IMG/VR virus record: IMGVR_UViG_3300042516_000050
Location: 1-20,102 of that record
Strand: one strand, 5' to 3'
DNA from: a virus
DNA: 20,102 nucleotides
The position numbers and the translations under genes were made by a program. Shown here piece after piece: positions 15,556 through 20,102 of this stretch; the stretch's first letter is position 1, and the number at the start of each line of letters is the position of its first letter. A model generated the notes under the pieces. It was not told where the DNA came from. It saw only the letters and a list, made by a program, of their open reading frames with translations, and did no database searches.

Positions 15556-15716
15556 TTACTGTCATGGCGGTGTTATTAACTTTCTTTATCGTAATGCCGA
15601 TCATCGGATTTATGCTCTGGGACATGCACGTAGCGACTCAGGCTGCTGTTCATGAAGTCCGAAGGATGAAAGAGTTACGGCGAGACATACTGTTAGAGAG
15701 GATGTATCGTGATTGA
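15411..15716 (+). CDS. Single-helix membrane protein, overlaps previous gene
   Basis: This 101-residue protein has a polar start, a membrane segment at about 46-70 (TLLITVMAVLLTFFIVMPII), then a charged helical tail (HEVRRMKELRRDILLERM). Its first 145 bases overlap the preceding gene in another frame. In-frame ATGs at 15456 and 15486 would shorten the overlap, and none of the three has a strong ribosome site, so the true start is uncertain. The membrane segment lies almost wholly after the overlap, so the gene is likely real. It sits directly before the endolysin and could be a holin or antiholin of the single-helix type. Confidence 0.6.
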   Translation: MATKATDKSGKKSAGMDWGSRSYNSMGNNANGADSKKRDDENIPWTLLITVMAVLLTFFIVMPIIGFMLWDMHVATQAAVHEVRRMKELRRDILLERMYRD

Positions 15717-16347
15717 TCGTAAGGCTTGGAGAAAGTTTATCCCTAACTCAAAGTACCCGGATCAATGGTACGAGGCTTTGTTTGGCAAGCAACATGAACT
15801 CGGTGGGAAGTCACTACTAGAAGAATACGAAATAACGACTCCTAACCGTATAGCGGCTTTCCTAGCCCAATGTCACCATGAATCAGGTGGATTCGTGTGG
15901 CTAACGGAGAACCTGAACTACTCTGCTCAAGGTCTCCTTAAAGTATTCCCTAAGTATTTCCAAACTGATTCACAGGCTAAGGCTTACGCTAAACAGCCGG
16001 ATAAGATCGCTAACTACGTCTACGCTAACCGTATGGGTAACGGTGATGAGGCTAGCGGGGAGGGGAGTCTGTACAAGGGAAGGGGTCTAATTCAATTAAC
16101 GGGCAAAGACAACTATTTTTGGTTTGCTGCTAGCCTAGAGATGACCCCAGAAGAAGCCTCAGAATACACCCAAAGTTACGAAGGAGCATCCCAGTCTGCT
16201 TGCTGGTTCTGGGAGACAAATAAGCTGAATAGATTTGCGGACGCTACAGACCTACGTGGTATGACTCGCGTGATTAACGGTGGTTACAAGGGCATGGAAG
16301 ATCGGGAGATTCAGTATGCGAACGCTTTACGTCTTGTTCATTCTTAG
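15709..16347 (+). CDS. Endolysin, GH19 (chitinase-like lysozyme)
   Basis: This 212-residue muralytic enzyme cuts peptidoglycan glycan strands. The GH19 pattern is clear: FLAQCHHESGGFVWLTENLN with catalytic Glu58, NYVYANRMGNGDEASGEG with the second acidic residue in the 110-118 stretch, and the core YKGRGLIQLTGKDNYFWFA. No signal peptide or N-terminal membrane anchor is seen, so release by a holin is expected. The start is GTG at 15709, supported by GAGAGGA at 15696-15702; it overlaps the previous gene by 8 bases. Its end overlaps the lipoprotein gene. Confidence 0.92.
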   Translation: MIDRKAWRKFIPNSKYPDQWYEALFGKQHELGGKSLLEEYEITTPNRIAAFLAQCHHESGGFVWLTENLNYSAQGLLKVFPKYFQTDSQAKAYAKQPDKIANYVYANRMGNGDEASGEGSLYKGRGLIQLTGKDNYFWFAASLEMTPEEASEYTQSYEGASQSACWFWETNKLNRFADATDLRGMTRVINGGYKGMEDREIQYANALRLVHS

Positions 16348-16498
16348 TCTCGTAGGCTGTGAGGATAGATTTAGGTATCCCTGCCAAGATAACAAGAACT
16401 GGAATAAACCTGAGTGTCAGCGTCCTACCTGTGCTGTAACTGGGACTTGTCCTGACCAGCTAGTACCTGCTGCTGACTTTAAGCCGGAGGAAAAATGA
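16316..16498 (+). CDS. Small Cys-rich lipoprotein of the lysis cassette
   Basis: This 60-residue protein has a lipoprotein signal (MRTLYVLFILSLVGC), with lipobox L12-V13-G14-C15. The mature part, EDRFRYPCQDNKNWNKPECQ and onward, has four further Cys at 23, 34, 39 and 45. A longer frame opens at 16280, but the ATG at 16316 is preferred: it begins the signal peptide directly and has GGGAG nine bases upstream. It overlaps the endolysin end by 32 bases in another frame. Similar DRxRYPCQD lipoproteins occur, from memory, beside phage lysis genes. The role is unknown; outer-membrane disruption or exclusion are possible. Confidence 0.75.
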   Translation: MRTLYVLFILSLVGCEDRFRYPCQDNKNWNKPECQRPTCAVTGTCPDQLVPAADFKPEEK

Positions 16499-16905
16499 AG
16501 TGGACTCCTGACCAGATTGATTCTGTCATCAAGCTAGTTATCGGTACGACGTTCTGTGCTGTTCTGCTAATGATGTCTAGCCTAGCGATGTATTCGGTAG
16601 TCTTTGTGACTCAACCGATGAACGCTATAGCACCTGCGGATAAGCAGTTCTTTATGTTGCTCTCCGATATGTCTAAGTACATACTTGGGGCGTTAGCGAC
16701 ATTGCTTGCCATTAAAGGTAAGGATGGGGTTGCTAAGTTGATCGATCCGCCACCGGGAGTCTCTAAGGCGAGTGATTGGACTGATCCACCTAAAGCACCA
16801 CCACCGTCACCCACACAGGCTCCTGTACGCATGGAACCTAGCATTGCGCCAATTTATGACCCTAAAGCTAAACCTGAACAACCACCACACCCGGAGGTAG
16901 CATGA
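16495..16905 (+). CDS. Two-helix membrane protein, holin candidate
   Basis: This 136-residue protein has two hydrophobic segments, at about 13-38 (TTFCAVLLMMSSLAMYSVVF) and 52-73 (FFMLLSDMSKYILGALATLL). A long Pro-rich cytosolic tail follows (PPKAPPPSPTQAP, KPEQPPHPEVA). A GGAGG ribosome site and an ATGA overlap with the lipoprotein gene fit strong, coupled expression. Two helices, small size and a place between endolysin and spanins fit a class II-like holin, though the Pro-rich tail is unusual. The other small membrane genes (14579 and 15411) are competing holin candidates. Confidence 0.65.
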   Translation: MKWTPDQIDSVIKLVIGTTFCAVLLMMSSLAMYSVVFVTQPMNAIAPADKQFFMLLSDMSKYILGALATLLAIKGKDGVAKLIDPPPGVSKASDWTDPPKAPPPSPTQAPVRMEPSIAPIYDPKAKPEQPPHPEVA

Positions 16906-17084
16906 TTGCGTTACGTATGGTTGGAACTGTGTTTTTTAGTTTATTTCTTGTGTTTAACATTCATGCAGGAGAGACTAAAAAAGTCTGTAATGCCCAAAAA
17001 GACAAGAAGGGTAAAGAGGTTCAGGTCTGCCGTGAGGTCAAGATACACAAGAAACTTGATGCCACGAAAGTGCCGCCGAAATGA
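16902..17084 (+). CDS. Small secreted protein, two cysteines
   Basis: This 60-residue protein has a signal peptide of about 22 residues (MIALRMVGTVFFSLFLVFNI, then HA before the likely cut). The short basic mature part, GETKKVCNAQKDKKGKEV and onward, has Cys29 and Cys43, which could form one disulphide in the periplasm. GGAGGT precedes the ATG, which overlaps the previous stop as ATGA; its own stop likewise overlaps the Rz start. The mature C-terminus is Lys-rich. I do not recognise a family. The operon place suggests a lysis accessory. Confidence 0.7.
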   Translation: MIALRMVGTVFFSLFLVFNIHAGETKKVCNAQKDKKGKEVQVCREVKIHKKLDATKVPPK

Positions 17085-17539
17085 ACCCTTACGTCATCAT
17101 TGGCGTTGTTTTCGCAATCGGTGCAGCCGGAGCAGGAGGCTTATACCAAGGCCACAAGCTAGGTAAGGCTGAGGTTCAACAGGCTTGGGATAAAGAGAAG
17201 GCTGCACAATACGCAGAGTACGCCAAGGGACAAGAAGAAGCCCGTAGGAGAGAGCAAGAGCTACAGGCTAATGCGGATCAATTAAGGAGGGAAAAGGATG
17301 CGGAAATCAGGAACATTAACGCTAGGGCTACTGCTCTCTCTAACAGCTTGCAGCACCGTCAGTCCCGTTCCGAAGCAGATTCCTTGTCCAGTTCCTCCGG
17401 TGCTAGACAGACATCCTGTAGTGGAAAAGAGCTTTACCGAGAGGATGGGCAATTTCTTGTCAGGATCGCTGGAGAGGCCGACGAACTCAGAACAGCCCTC
17501 AAGCAATGCTACACCCAGTACGAAGCCCTAAGAAAGTGA
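17081..17539 (+). CDS. Rz: Inner-membrane spanin Rz
   Basis: This 152-residue i-spanin joins inner and outer membranes with Rz1 to complete lysis. It has an N-terminal anchor (IIGVVFAIGAAGAGGLYQGH, about 5-24) and a long periplasmic coiled coil (AQYAEYAKGQEEARRREQEL, LRREKDAEIRNINARA). The C-terminus, KELYREDGQFLVRIAGEADE, then LRTALKQCYTQYEALR, is typical of Rz-type proteins in phages of Gram-negative hosts. The start overlaps the previous stop (ATGA). The o-spanin gene is fully nested inside in the +1 frame. The stop region overlaps the end of the leftward gene by 12 bases. Confidence 0.88.
   Translation: MNPYVIIGVVFAIGAAGAGGLYQGHKLGKAEVQQAWDKEKAAQYAEYAKGQEEARRREQELQANADQLRREKDAEIRNINARATALSNSLQHRQSRSEADSLSSSSGARQTSCSGKELYREDGQFLVRIAGEADELRTALKQCYTQYEALRK
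17298..17531 (+). CDS. Rz1: Outer-membrane spanin Rz1, nested in Rz
   Basis: This 77-residue lipoprotein is wholly inside Rz in the +1 frame. The signal MRKSGTLTLGLLLSLTAC has lipobox L15-T16-A17-C18. The mature part is Pro-rich (STVSPVPKQIPCPVPPVLDR), as in known o-spanins. AGGAGGGAAAAGG directly upstream is a strong internal ribosome site. Acylated at Cys18, it would sit in the outer membrane and bind the Rz C-terminus across the periplasm. The fully nested layout matches the classic lambda Rz/Rz1 pair. Confidence 0.9.
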   Translation: MRKSGTLTLGLLLSLTACSTVSPVPKQIPCPVPPVLDRHPVVEKSFTERMGNFLSGSLERPTNSEQPSSNATPSTKP

Positions 17540-17734
17540 CTCTGAGGCTTGCGTAGCGATCTCTGAAGCCGTTTTTATCATCTGGTCATAGGTCTGACCA
17601 CTACCCCTAGCTATTAAGCCTCCTAGAGCCGCTGCGAAGAAGATGCGCCAATCATCGTTGACTGGTACTCCCGTAACTTGTTCTGCCACAGGTTGCCACT
17701 TAGGATCATCAGGATTCTTACGAGGTCTGCCCAT
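17528..17734 (-). CDS. Small protein with AT-hook-like N-terminus
   Basis: This 68-residue protein starts MGRPRKNPDDPKWQPVAEQV. GRPRKNP resembles an AT-hook or other minor-groove contact, and such starts are common in small phage DNA-associated proteins. A hydrophobic stretch follows (IFFAAALGGLIARG). AGAGGG lies upstream of the ATG on the minus strand. It is the last gene of the leftward run, and its end overlaps the Rz stop region by 12 bases. Its start overlaps the 58-residue gene by 17 bases. Function is unknown; a small terminase-like or DNA-binding part is possible but unsupported. Confidence 0.65.
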   Translation of the reverse strand: MGRPRKNPDDPKWQPVAEQVTGVPVNDDWRIFFAAALGGLIARGSGQTYDQMIKTASEIATQASESLS

Positions 17735-17894
17735 TACGTCCCTCTTGTACTTGAATTAGTTGAAATTTGTTGCGTATTGTTTGTGGTAACGATGGTCTTA
17801 GGTTTGGCGGTAGCAAAACATCAATTTGTTTTGACCCGTTAATAAATGCAATATTGGCAACTACATTTACTAAATCTTGCTCTGATTTATTCAT
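17718..17894 (-). CDS. 58-residue protein, function unknown
   Basis: I translated the minus strand here by hand: MNKSEQDLVNVVANIAFING, SKQIDVLLPPNLRPSLPQTI, then RNKFQLIQVQEGRNGQTS. The ATG (17892-17894) overlaps the stop of the zinc-ribbon gene as ATGA, and the end overlaps the following gene by 17 bases. Such two-sided coupling in an operon supports a real gene. It is probably soluble and helical, with no metal, membrane or catalytic motif. Confidence 0.6.
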   Translation of the reverse strand: MNKSEQDLVNVVANIAFINGSKQIDVLLPPNLRPSLPQTIRNKFQLIQVQEGRNGQTS

Positions 17895-18079
17895 GGCAAT
17901 TGAAAAAGTCGTTTAACGTGGGCTGATGGAGTGGGTTTACCAGATAGGTTCCTGTAGATACTTGGGGATTTCTTTTCAATACAAGACTTGCATATCCAGC
18001 GGTTAGTGCGTTTACCACGCCTAAATATCCCACCGTCTTCATCTCTCATGGCTTGGCAACTTGTACAAAATCTAGTCAT
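17891..18079 (-). CDS. Small zinc-ribbon protein
   Basis: This 62-residue protein has two CxxC pairs: CTSC (5-8) and CKSC (30-33), separated by about 21 residues. That is the spacing of a small treble-clef or zinc-ribbon fold likely to bind one Zn. A basic C-terminus follows (RNLSGKPTPSAHVKRLFQLP). It overlaps the membrane gene upstream and the 58-residue gene downstream as ATGA. It may be a small nucleic-acid-binding or host-takeover factor, but no specific family is recognised. Confidence 0.7.
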   Translation of the reverse strand: MTRFCTSCQAMRDEDGGIFRRGKRTNRWICKSCIEKKSPSIYRNLSGKPTPSAHVKRLFQLP

Positions 18080-18270
18080 AGTCTACGCTGGCAGGTAAAG
18101 GCTTGGATGTCTACGCGAAATGCCCCTGCAAATTTGCAATCAGAGGCTATCCGAGATTCTGTTTGAATCCCACCGATATACCAGCCGATAACGCAGAGGA
18201 TGATGGCAACGATAGACTTAGCCCACCATTTATTGACCATCTCGATTGCTTTAGTGATGTCATTTGTCAT
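18076..18270 (-). CDS. Small single-helix membrane protein
   Basis: This 64-residue protein has one membrane segment, SIVAIILCVIGWYIGG (about 19-34). The C-terminal part, SDCKFAGAFRVDIQAFTCQR, has two Cys that could pair if periplasmic. The CKFAGAFRVDIQAFTC arrangement looks like a known small phage membrane protein, from memory. The start is inside the MazG-like gene's last codons (11-base overlap), and its stop overlaps the next gene. Its role is unknown. Confidence 0.65.
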   Translation of the reverse strand: MTNDITKAIEMVNKWWAKSIVAIILCVIGWYIGGIQTESRIASDCKFAGAFRVDIQAFTCQRRL

Positions 18271-18568
18271 CTTTAACGAATACCCCTTCTTTGTTTAGAT
18301 AGCCTTTACGATCCTTAATCTGCTCGTAGGCTGACTGGAAGCATTGCTTTAGATCGACATCTTCAATAGCAGCAACCATAGTAAGGCATACAAGAACATC
18401 CCCAAGTCCATCGATAATTGATTCACGGTCTCGCTTGGTAATCGCATCTGCTAACTCTCCCATTTCAGAAAAAGCCTTCAATAGCTGCGTCTTAGCGTCA
18501 GAGTTCTGAATAATCCCTCTAGCCTCACCCCAACGTACCACTAATAGTTCTGTAGCCTCGTAGCTCAT
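18260..18568 (-). CDS. MazG-like nucleotide pyrophosphohydrolase
   Basis: This 102-residue all-helical protein is likely to cleave nucleoside triphosphates to monophosphate and pyrophosphate. The motif KAFSEMGELADA supplies E35 and E38, and DGLGDVLVCLTM supplies D53 and D57. Together these form the four-acid metal site of MazG-like enzymes (EXXE followed by [DE]xxxD). Phage copies may adjust nucleotide pools or the stringent alarmone. The start overlaps the XRE gene stop as ATGA. Substrate is not readable from sequence. Confidence 0.85.
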   Translation of the reverse strand: MSYEATELLVVRWGEARGIIQNSDAKTQLLKAFSEMGELADAITKRDRESIIDGLGDVLVCLTMVAAIEDVDLKQCFQSAYEQIKDRKGYLNKEGVFVKDDK

Positions 18569-18756
18569 AGGAAGCTCTCAATCTCAACGATAGGCATATT
18601 GAAAGCCTTGTGAATGGCGATCTTAGTCTCAGCCGATACCCCGTTATGACCGTTACGAATCTTGCTAATCGTAGGCATTGATACACCTATTCTTAGGGCT
18701 AGTTGACGGTCGTTCTTGATCTTGTGCGTTTCTTTCAAATAGTCCAACAGTTTCAT
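18565..18756 (-). CDS. XRE/Cro-type helix-turn-helix regulator
   Basis: This 63-residue protein is little more than one DNA-binding domain. Helices 2 and 3 read NDRQLALRIGVSMPTISKIR (about 15-34), with the recognition helix SMPTISKIRNG. The spacing and the end, ETKIAIHKAFNMPIVEIESF, fit the Cro/CI-like family. TAGGAGAAATC before the ATG is a good ribosome site. A short hairpin lies in the leader. It is likely to control the early operon. With no integrase in the window, a lysogeny role cannot be assumed. Confidence 0.88.
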   Translation of the reverse strand: MKLLDYLKETHKIKNDRQLALRIGVSMPTISKIRNGHNGVSAETKIAIHKAFNMPIVEIESFL

Positions 18757-18774
18757 GATTTCTCCTAAGTTAAT

Positions 18775-18790
18775 GCCCGTCTTTCCGGGC
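18775..18790 (-). promoter_or_regulatory. Leader hairpin before the XRE gene
   Basis: GCCCG (18775-18779) pairs with CGGGC (18786-18790) across a 6-base loop. On the minus strand it reads GCCCGGAAAGACGGGC and ends 18 bases before the XRE start. No T-run follows. It may be a weak pause or terminator, or a block to ribosome loading. Confidence 0.4.
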
Positions 18791-18852
18791 TGTCTGCATA
18801 CTCACATAGAAGGGGAGACAAACGTAAAGGAGCTATGCGTATGCTGCGTAGG

Positions 18853-18939
18853 TTACTTGCCACCTATCGCTAGGCCGAAGGGTGAGGTACTCGCAGCACC
18901 AGTTCTATCCTTGACGATTATTAATCGAAAAGCTGGCAT
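18853..18939 (-). CDS. Possible 28-residue peptide
   Basis: A short frame on the minus strand reads MPAFRLIIVKDRTGAASTSP followed by FGLAIGGK. GAGGG sits 7 bases before the ATG. It starts 16 bases after the stop of the Cys-rich gene and lies in the same direction. At this length an open frame can arise by chance, so it is only a candidate. If real, it has a short hydrophobic strand and a basic middle. Confidence 0.3.
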   Translation of the reverse strand: MPAFRLIIVKDRTGAASTSPFGLAIGGK

Positions 18940-18955
18940 TAGCTTTCCCTCATGG

Positions 18956-19102
18956 TTAATAGCAGTTCGTATTACATGAGGCTCCATAACAGCAAGTTGT
19001 ACAATTTACGCATCGACCAGCATCACAGTATGTATGATAGGTACAAGTAGCGTAAACGAGTGGTGCTGTAACGGCTAACCAAAGTGCGAATAGGTATTTC
19101 AT
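18956..19102 (-). CDS. Exported 48-residue peptide with eight cysteines
   Basis: I found this gene by hand on the minus strand. The signal peptide MKYLFALWLAVTAPLVYA (1-18) ends in a good cleavage site. The mature 30 residues (TCTYHTYCDAGRCVNCTTCC, then YGASCNTNCY) hold Cys at 20, 26, 31, 34, 37, 38, 43 and 47, enough for four disulphides. GAGGAGGAG, two bases before the ATG, is the strongest ribosome site of the leftward run. It overlaps by two bases the stop codon of the SSB-like gene upstream. The product likely goes to the periplasm. I know no function. Envelope modification or superinfection exclusion is a guess from place and export. Confidence 0.7.
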   Translation of the reverse strand: MKYLFALWLAVTAPLVYATCTYHTYCDAGRCVNCTTCCYGASCNTNCY

Positions 19103-19111
19103 AACTCCTCC

Positions 19112-19351
19112 TCAAAATGGCGCGTCATTTAGATCATCGTCCTGAAACTCAACCTTCTTTGCTGGCTTTTTAGTTTCTTTCTCCTTAACCGCTAGAGAGA
19201 AAAACTTACCGTTCTTGCCCTCCTTAAGCCAGCCAGAGAGCCAGTAATCCTTGCCATCAATGTTGATCGTTCCGCTATAGTCCGGGTGCTTGTCAGACTG
19301 CTTGTTAGTGTTGCGACCCAACATACCGCGATTAGTGTTGTCGTATTCCAT
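19112..19351 (-). CDS. Small SSB-like protein with acidic Pro-Phe tail
   Basis: This 79-residue protein reads MEYDNTNRGMLGRNTNK, then HPDYSGTINIDGKDYWLSGW and a basic stretch. It ends in FQDDDLNDAPF. The acidic tail ending Pro-Phe is the mark of bacterial and phage single-strand DNA-binding proteins, whose tails recruit repair and replication enzymes. The body (SGTINIDGKDYWLSGWLKEG) looks like a small OB-type beta sheet and is shorter than a normal SSB. It follows the ERF gene, and its ribosome site AAAGGA lies inside the ERF stop region. The pairing with a single-strand annealing protein fits a recombination role. Confidence 0.7.
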   Translation of the reverse strand: MEYDNTNRGMLGRNTNKQSDKHPDYSGTINIDGKDYWLSGWLKEGKNGKFFSLAVKEKETKKPAKKVEFQDDDLNDAPF

Positions 19352-19353
19352 GA

Positions 19354-19374
19354 TTATCCTTTAGTAAATTTCTT
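19354..19374 (-). repeat. Gene-junction repeat, copy 1 (ERF end)
   Basis: These 21 bases match 19990-20010 at 19 positions. On the minus strand they encode the ERF C-terminus (KKFTKG and stop) and also hold the ribosome site AAAGGA for the next gene. The two differing bases are adjacent. Confidence 0.75.
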
Positions 19375-19986
19375 GATTGCTGATCGTTGCTTGCTATCCA
19401 ACTGGCTCCAGAGTGCAGTCTTCCAATCTGCGTCTAGTTCCAGAGAATTGATGTACTCCACAGCTTCCGCTACCTGATCCTTGTGAATCATCAGGATAAT
19501 GTCTGCTGCGTAGCTACGAATCTCATCTTGAGATTGTTCGTCTAACGTATCGAATACGGACTTAGTAATCGGTTTAGCGGACTTAGGTTCTTCTTTTTGA
19601 ATAGTTGCATCTACTGCGTCGTGTTCTGTAATCTCAAGGGCATTAAGAAAAAGGTAACGACGTAAGTAGGTATGCTGGCTTCCAAGTGCCTGAATCGGTG
19701 GTGCTTTGCCACTAGACGCATCAGCTAATGGACTGCGAAAACAGACTTCACCACCGCTGTCACAGTCAACTATCGTGAGCAATGCGGATTCAGAGTAGAT
19801 GCTGAATACAGAGCAAAGGTTCAATTCTGCAAATATCGTATTTACTGACGGTAAAAAATCACTAAGCTCAAAGTATTTGAACCCAGCATAAGAGTTATAG
19901 CCAGATTTCTTTAGCTCCATTGATTGAAGTTTGATTCGTGCTTGTTGTAGCTTTGCGTACACGAGCCATTGTTGATTGGTATCCAT
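19354..19986 (-). CDS. erf: ERF-family single-strand annealing protein
   Basis: This 210-residue protein would pair complementary single strands in phage recombination or genome circularisation. The ERF pattern is visible: GYNSYAGFKYFELSDF (29-44), then a central beta/helix core, then LGSQHTYLRRYLFLNALEIT with EHDAVD (101-126). The C-terminal part (about 130-210) is helical and ends KKFTKG. AAAGGATAAATA before the ATG is a good ribosome site. It lies between a partial upstream gene and the SSB-like gene, a typical recombination cluster. Confidence 0.88.
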   Translation of the reverse strand: MDTNQQWLVYAKLQQARIKLQSMELKKSGYNSYAGFKYFELSDFLPSVNTIFAELNLCSVFSIYSESALLTIVDCDSGGEVCFRSPLADASSGKAPPIQALGSQHTYLRRYLFLNALEITEHDAVDATIQKEEPKSAKPITKSVFDTLDEQSQDEIRSYAADIILMIHKDQVAEAVEYINSLELDADWKTALWSQLDSKQRSAIKKFTKG

Positions 19987-19989
19987 TAT

Positions 19990-20010
19990 TTATCCTTTAG
20001 CGAATTTCTT
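19990..20010 (-). repeat. Gene-junction repeat, copy 2 (partial gene end)
   Basis: This is the partner of 19354-19374 (19 of 21 bases identical). It ends the partial upstream gene as KKFAKG plus stop, and supplies the ribosome site for ERF. The shared C-terminal peptide suggests one junction was copied from the other. Confidence 0.75.
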
Positions 20011-20102
20011 ATTGAAGATGATATTGTTAGGTTGTGCTTCCTTAGTAGCTTGTATCTTTGCAGCCTCCTTTTGCTCTTTGCGAATACGGTCAAAAGTTTT
20101 AC
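19990..20102 (-). CDS. Partial gene upstream of ERF, C-terminal end only
   Basis: The frame is open from the right window edge and stops at 19990-19992. The last 36 residues (KTFDRIRKEQKEAAKIQATK, then EAQPNNIIFNKKFAKG) are basic and helical, then end in KKFAKG. Nothing in this fragment identifies a family. In the order partial gene, ERF, SSB-like, an upstream exonuclease or recombination partner would be usual, but this is inference from place only. Confidence 0.5.
   Translation of the reverse strand, partial: KTFDRIRKEQKEAAKIQATKEAQPNNIIFNKKFAKG

Noticed and set aside
16906-17166. 86-codon plus-strand frame over the secreted-protein gene
   Set aside because: It overlaps the 60-residue gene that has a signal peptide, GGAGGT site and ATGA couplings. 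The alternative product is Arg-rich with no clear fold.
18803-18885. Short plus-strand frame after AAAGGAG, encoding 12 residues
   Set aside because: It is too short and runs against the leftward operon, so the ribosome-like site is probably chance.
17540-18960. Lysogeny control region or attachment site
   Set aside because: A small XRE protein alone does not show lysogeny. No integrase, tRNA end or direct-repeat pair that could be an att site is seen.
18755-18979. 74-codon plus-strand frame over the XRE upstream region
   Set aside because: Its start is the mirror of the XRE start codon, it opposes the leftward operon and it covers the Cys-rich gene. No family pattern is visible.

Overview
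The window is a stretch of a tailed double-stranded DNA phage genome, or of a prophage or metagenomic contig of one. The capsid protein fragment at the left edge, the adaptor protein and the nozzle-like protein resemble the SU10-like, short-tailed (podovirus) head and tail set. A GH19-type endolysin and an Rz/Rz1 spanin pair point to a Gram-negative host with an outer membrane. No integrase, terminase, portal or polymerase lies inside the window. Base composition is moderate (mid-40s % GC by eye, not computed). I see no tRNA, rRNA, IS element or CRISPR array.

Rightward block, about 1-17539 (late genes). The order is: the end of the major capsid protein; a small conserved head-region protein; a glycosyltransferase; the adaptor; three small beta-rich tail proteins; a 678-residue protein with three LamG-like domains; a small protein ending in octapeptide repeats; a 257-residue protein made of nine 20-residue repeats and six tryptophans spaced exactly 10 apart; the nozzle-like protein; a C1q-like tail protein; a GNAT-like protein; four Ala/Gly/Gln-rich proteins likely ejected with the DNA; and a tail fibre. 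Next come three small membrane proteins and a lysis cassette: GH19 endolysin, Cys-containing lipoprotein, two-helix holin candidate, small secreted protein, then Rz with Rz1 nested inside it. Genes are tightly packed, with many ATGA, TAATG or GTGA junctions.

Leftward block, 20102 down to 17528 (early genes). In transcription order: a partial gene; an ERF-family single-strand annealing protein; a small protein with an SSB-like acidic tail ending in Pro-Phe; a 48-residue exported peptide with eight cysteines; a possible 28-residue ORF and a leader hairpin; an XRE-type helix-turn-helix regulator; a MazG-like pyrophosphohydrolase; a one-helix membrane protein; a zinc-ribbon protein; a 58-residue protein; and a 68-residue protein with an AT-hook-like start. 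The two blocks converge and their last genes overlap by 12 bp.

The late block builds the capsid, neck, tail and adsorption surface, then lyses the host. The early block supplies recombination, nucleotide-pool and regulatory functions. The points most worth a second look are the exact-period repeat protein, the eight-cysteine exported peptide in the early operon, the SSB-like tail beside ERF, and the composition-mosaic LamG protein.
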